Positions 30,767 through 33,564 of a stretch of DNA of 33,564 nucleotides are shown in pieces. The position numbers and the translations under genes are program-made. Positions within the stretch are counted from its first letter, which is position 1, and the number at the start of each line of letters is the position of its first letter. Source of the DNA: Alkalibacterium thalassium (GTDB lineage Bacteria; Bacillota; Bacilli; Lactobacillales; Carnobacteriaceae_A); assembly GCF_900101165.1 (NCBI RefSeq), contig NZ_FNFK01000020.1:1-33564 (forward strand). The letters are read 5' to 3'. Under the pieces are notes generated by a model. The model saw only the letters and a list, made by a program, of their open reading frames with translations, had not been told where the DNA came from and ran no database searches.

Positions 30767-31903
30767 GTGAAGACACACATAAAACAAGGATTGAAACAAC
30801 TGGGAGCCATACTGGTCTACATTATCGTGCTAGGTGGAGTGGGATTTATTGGCTACCGGCTTGGGATGGAAAGCACGCCTTTGACTGAGGAAGGAAATCT
30901 CGATGTGGGACGTCTGCTTATACGGATTGGAATTGTAATGGTGATTACCGGAGTGATGATCGATGGACATGTCATTATCCATGAATTGGGTCACCTGCTT
31001 GCCGGGAAACTATCGGGGTACACATTCATGCTTTTTAGAATCGGTCGATTTGGGCTGATAAAGGAAGACAGTCAGTTCAAGACCATTTTATTTACGATGA
31101 GTGGCACGATGGGTCAGTGTCTGATGCATCCGCCTGAGAATAATGACAGACGGCCTTACCGGCTCTACTTGCTTGGCGGGGTATTGGCAAATGGAATAAC
31201 CGCGCTCATTGCGGGTGCTTTTTATTTAATATACCCGTCTGAGTATATTATGATTTTTATTGTCATCGGTGTGATGTCTGCAACTATGAACGGCATTCCA
31301 TTAAGCTTCAATGATGGAAAAATACTGAGGAAACTAGGCAGGAGTTCAGTGGCTCAGGATCAGTTCTTTCAGCAGCTGAAATGGAATGGCGAGTTTGTCC
31401 GCCATAACAAGACATACTCTGAGGCAGCCGAGGATCAGATGACGTTCAATCCTAATGAACCGGTAACGGAGCAGTTCAATATCTATAATAAGCTGATTGA
31501 AATCAATGCCAACCTTGAGCAGAAAAATTTCAAGCGAGCTGAAAGTAACCTGAGTGATTTGTATGACCAGAGAAGTGAAATCATTCCGCCTTACCGCATC
31601 GAGATCCTGCGAGAGTATGTGTACTGTCTGCTGATTGAAGATTCAGGTACGCCGGAGCTTATTGAGCGAATTCTTTCTGATAAGCTTCTGAAGAGTCACT
31701 TGAAAATGAAACAGGCAGATGTCTGTCGTGTAAACTGTGTGATTGCTTATTTTGTAGACAATGACCGGACTAAAGCAAAGCGGTGGTATGATCTGGCAAG
31801 GGAACATCTGGACAAACTGCCTACATATGCGGATAAACGAGTAAATACTAACCTTCTGGATCATATTGAGACAGTTATGGCATTTGGAACACATAATAAT
31901 TGA
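30767..31903 (+). CDS. M50-type membrane metalloprotease homologue
   Basis: A 378-residue protein with membrane segments at about 12-32, 50-85 and 135-172. The zinc-protease motif HELGH at 72-76 lies in a hydrophobic helix, and N182-D183-G184 resembles the (L/N)DG motif that supplies the third zinc ligand in site-2 proteases. GGVLANGITAL at 137-147 resembles the GPLAN segment. The last 170 residues are hydrophilic, helical and TPR-like. So a membrane-embedded protease seems likely, but the substrate is unknown and no regulator or peptide partner gene is adjacent. The start is GTG at 30767 after AAAAGGGG. It stands alone. Confidence 0.7.
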   Translation: MKTHIKQGLKQLGAILVYIIVLGGVGFIGYRLGMESTPLTEEGNLDVGRLLIRIGIVMVITGVMIDGHVIIHELGHLLAGKLSGYTFMLFRIGRFGLIKEDSQFKTILFTMSGTMGQCLMHPPENNDRRPYRLYLLGGVLANGITALIAGAFYLIYPSEYIMIFIVIGVMSATMNGIPLSFNDGKILRKLGRSSVAQDQFFQQLKWNGEFVRHNKTYSEAAEDQMTFNPNEPVTEQFNIYNKLIEINANLEQKNFKRAESNLSDLYDQRSEIIPPYRIEILREYVYCLLIEDSGTPELIERILSDKLLKSHLKMKQADVCRVNCVIAYFVDNDRTKAKRWYDLAREHLDKLPTYADKRVNTNLLDHIETVMAFGTHNN

Positions 31904-31945
31904 GGAAAGATAAAACTGAACGTTCCTACAAGGGATAAAAAGATA

Positions 31946-32002
31946 AAAAAGGAAACGAACCTTCTGTGACATTGTCTTGTAGAAGGTCGTTTCCTTTTTG
32001 TT
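31946..32002. terminator. bidirectional terminator
   Basis: Arms AAAAAGGAAACGAACCTTCT (31946 onwards) and AGAAGGTCGTTTCCTTTTT pair with one bulge around a 15-base loop. It lies between the convergent M50 and NodB-LysM genes and has A and T runs on both sides. Confidence 0.85.
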
Positions 32003-32048
32003 GATAAAATACGTGCAACTAGTCTGCTTCTGGAAAAATAAGCTGAAG

Positions 32049-32672
32049 TTATCTGATTGTCAGGACTTGCCCCACACGAATGAGGTTAGGACTGGACAGA
32101 TTATTAACTGATGCCAGACGAGCGACAGTGGTATTGTATCTGCGAGCGATGGAATAGAGGGTATCGCCGGATCTGACAGTATAGGTCTGGCTACCGAATG
32201 CTGGAAGATTCATCAGTTGAGAGCGGGTCACAAAACGGTATCCTTGAGATTTCAGACGGGTAATGATCGTTGGCAGTGCAGCTGGAGTACCGGAATCGCC
32301 GGCGCCTGTATGCATCAGGATAATAGCGCCTTGTGTAATACGTGATATGACGCGGTTTCCGATATCATGGCATTGATTGACGATGTTGCGGATGGATTGA
32401 GGATGATTATTCATACCGGTTCCTGTCAGGAAGAAGGTAGCTTTGACATTGTGGTTGGATAGAGTCTGTAAAATCCGATTGATATTTGTCCCATCAGATC
32501 CGTCATCAAAAGTCAGCGCAACGACTTTCTCTGTGGTGGATCCTCTGGTCACTGTCTGAGCTGGAGCGGCTGATACTGGAACAGCAAAGGTCAAACTGAT
32601 GATTACCCCTAAAAACAGACAAACGACTTTTGCAATTAGTGATCGCATGCTTTTTGTGCTCATTTCACTCAC
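32049..32672 (-). CDS. NodB polysaccharide deacetylase-LysM protein, internally deleted
   Basis: Secreted protein with a signal peptide ending AVPVSA/APA, a NodB region and a C-terminal LysM domain (last about 44 residues, [19 protein letters not shown]) that binds peptidoglycan. The NodB part starts normally ([21 protein letters not shown]) and ends normally ([26 protein letters not shown]). HDIGN is joined directly to RVISRI, however, so roughly 80-100 residues are missing, including the zinc-binding HSxxH motif and the RxPxG/W motifs. The frame is kept. It is probably not an active deacetylase. GTG at 32672 has AGGAAAG ahead; ATG at 32663 is also possible. A TATAAT at 32760-32755 rules out the more upstream starts. 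Confidence 0.75.
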   Translation of the reverse strand: MSEMSTKSMRSLIAKVVCLFLGVIISLTFAVPVSAAPAQTVTRGSTTEKVVALTFDDGSDGTNINRILQTLSNHNVKATFFLTGTGMNNHPQSIRNIVNQCHDIGNRVISRITQGAIILMHTGAGDSGTPAALPTIITRLKSQGYRFVTRSQLMNLPAFGSQTYTVRSGDTLYSIARRYNTTVARLASVNNLSSPNLIRVGQVLTIR

Positions 32673-32754
32673 GTCTTTCCTCATGCACAAAAGACGTTTA
32701 AGTGTTAGAAGCGAACAGTAGGCACATGAGAGCAGGACCTTATTTTTCACCTTT

Positions 32755-32760
32755 ATTATA
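32755..32760 (-). promoter_or_regulatory. -10 box ahead of the NodB-LysM gene
   Basis: A consensus TATAAT on the minus strand about 85 bases upstream of the proposed start. No good -35 box is visible. Confidence 0.4.
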
Positions 32761-32833
32761 AATCTAAACCATAGAAAAAGTACCAGTCAGCATTCAAAAA
32801 ACAGTTAAAAATTAGGGAATTTAAACGAAAAAA

Positions 32834-32852
32834 ATGACGGATATTCCGCCAT
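32834..32852 (-). terminator. terminator of the acetyltransferase gene
   Basis: On the minus strand ATGGCGG pairs with CCGTCAT (one GU) around a 5-base loop, followed by seven Ts. Confidence 0.75.
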
Positions 32853-32871
32853 ATTCAGATGCTTATTCACT

Positions 32872-33312
32872 TTAAATAGTCTTAGTGTAGCAGATGATCC
32901 GGTTGGCTTCCTTGAAACCGATTTTCTCATGGAAGGCTGCACTGGTGGTGTTGTGGAGCGCCACGTCACTGGCAAATTCGGTTGCGTTCATAAAACGGGA
33001 CCAGTCTTCACAAACCTCAACCAGCTTTCTGGCAATACCTCTTTTTCTATAAGTCTCCTTGACATATATGCCTTCAAGGTAACCTACTGGAGTGGTTCTC
33101 GTCCCTTCTACGTAGTCGAATCTCAGCTGGACATGTGCAAAGCCTACAACCTGGTCATCAGTTTCACAGACAAACAGCTCAGCCGTACTATCCTCCTGAT
33201 ACCTCGTCATTTCCCGCTGAAGTTCGTCGTAATCTTCGCTGGGCCATAGCAGCAAAGCGAGTTGAGTAATGTTTTCAATATGTATGTCTCTGGCCTTGAC
33301 GATTTTGTGCAT
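32872..33312 (-). CDS. GNAT acetyltransferase, AAC(6')-I-like
   Basis: A 146-residue GNAT enzyme. The sequence follows the aminoglycoside 6'-N-acetyltransferase type I pattern: LALLLWP near 18-24, QLRFDYVEG (62-70), PVGYLEGIYV (75-84), acetyl-CoA loop YRKRGIARKLV (88-98), a conserved FASD (113-116) and FHEKIGFKEANRIICYTK at the end. Acetyl-CoA-dependent modification of aminoglycosides is the family function, but chromosomal members may have other natural substrates. GGAGG lies 7 bases before the ATG. It stands alone with its own terminator, and a cre-like site and an IS-like end lie upstream. Confidence 0.8.
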   Translation of the reverse strand: MHKIVKARDIHIENITQLALLLWPSEDYDELQREMTRYQEDSTAELFVCETDDQVVGFAHVQLRFDYVEGTRTTPVGYLEGIYVKETYRKRGIARKLVEVCEDWSRFMNATEFASDVALHNTTSAAFHEKIGFKEANRIICYTKTI

Positions 33313-33381
33313 AAGTATTCCTCCAGCTCAACTGTAATGAAAGAAATAAATGATTGTAGAAATAGTGTACCACAATTCATG

Positions 33382-33395
33382 GTAAAGCGCTTTCA
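33382..33395. promoter_or_regulatory. cre-like site
   Basis: GTAAAGCGCTTTCA matches 12 of 14 positions of the CcpA cre consensus TGWAANCGNTNWCA, with a perfect AAAGCGCTTT core. It lies 70 bases upstream of the acetyltransferase start. Confidence 0.45.
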
Positions 33396-33469
33396 AATAA
33401 AACCTTAATCCAGTAAGAAATACAGAAGGTCTCAATAAATACTTATGAAAATATAAAGCTTAAAGCCAG

Positions 33470-33563
33470 GCTATGTGTAAAATAGTTGTCGGAAAGTAAA
33501 ATAGTAGGGCAAGAAATTAAAGTAGACAAAAAGAAAGAAGACCCTTAATCTAGAGATAACCAC
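33470..33563. mobile_element. end of an IS-like repeat (right copy)
   Basis: An exact inverted copy of 1-94, reading outwards GCTA then TGTGTAAAATAG, with three AT-rich repeats at about 20-base spacing. It is the same end of the same element in opposite orientation, again without coding sequence inside the window. Confidence 0.6.
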
Positions 33564-33564
33564 A

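Overview
The window is a 33.6 kb piece of the replication-origin region of a low-GC Gram-positive chromosome. The gene set (rpsF-ssb-rpsR, gdpP-rplI-dnaB, purA, gyrA/gyrB/recF/yaaA/dnaN/dnaA to the left of the origin; rpmH-rnpA-yidC-jag to the right) and the protein sequences suggest the order Lactobacillales, most likely a Carnobacteriaceae relative (Alkalibacterium/Marinilactibacillus/Carnobacterium-like). The family-level guess is inference.

Layout. 1-94 is the end of a repeated, probably IS, sequence that recurs inverted at 33470-33563, so both ends of the window lie in copies of the same element. 97-2300 carries the potassium uptake pair ktrB-ktrA. 2310-3790 is purA with a promoter and a structured leader. 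3804-4345 is a decayed PTS EIIC gene. 4482-9840 is a leftward block dnaB, rplI, gdpP, rpsR, ssb, rpsF, punctuated by three perfect 16-bp parS sites. 10116-11600 is a rightward cstA-family transporter. 11773-20934 is the leftward block gyrA, gyrB, recF, yaaA, dnaN, dnaA. The bipartite oriC has DnaA boxes upstream of dnaA (20990-21338) and an unwinding module in the dnaA-dnaN gap (19435-19592). From 21385 rightwards come rpmH, rnpA, yidC and jag, then a 0.7 kb gene-free purine-biased stretch, folC, the trehalose locus treP-treA with treR convergent behind it, an M50-type membrane metalloprotease homologue, a NodB-LysM protein whose catalytic domain has an internal deletion, and an AAC(6')-I-like acetyltransferase.

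How it fits together. Most genes point away from oriC, i.e. along the leading strand; ktrBA, cstA, treR, the NodB-LysM gene and the acetyltransferase gene are the exceptions. DnaA boxes, a DnaA-trio element and parS sites show a functional origin/segregation region. KtrAB (a known c-di-AMP target system) and GdpP (c-di-AMP phosphodiesterase) link the left arm to osmotic/potassium homeostasis. The right arm has catabolic regulation signals: a TreR-type operator and cre-like sites.

Most of the window is well-conserved core chromosome. I found no clear multi-gene novel system. The best leads are the purA leader (attenuator-like hairpin plus a short ORF overlapping purA), the truncated NodB enzyme, the uncharacterised M50 homologue, the AAC(6')-like gene beside an IS copy, two large intergenic inverted repeats, and the purine-rich gene-free segment next to jag where mnmE/mnmG would normally be expected.
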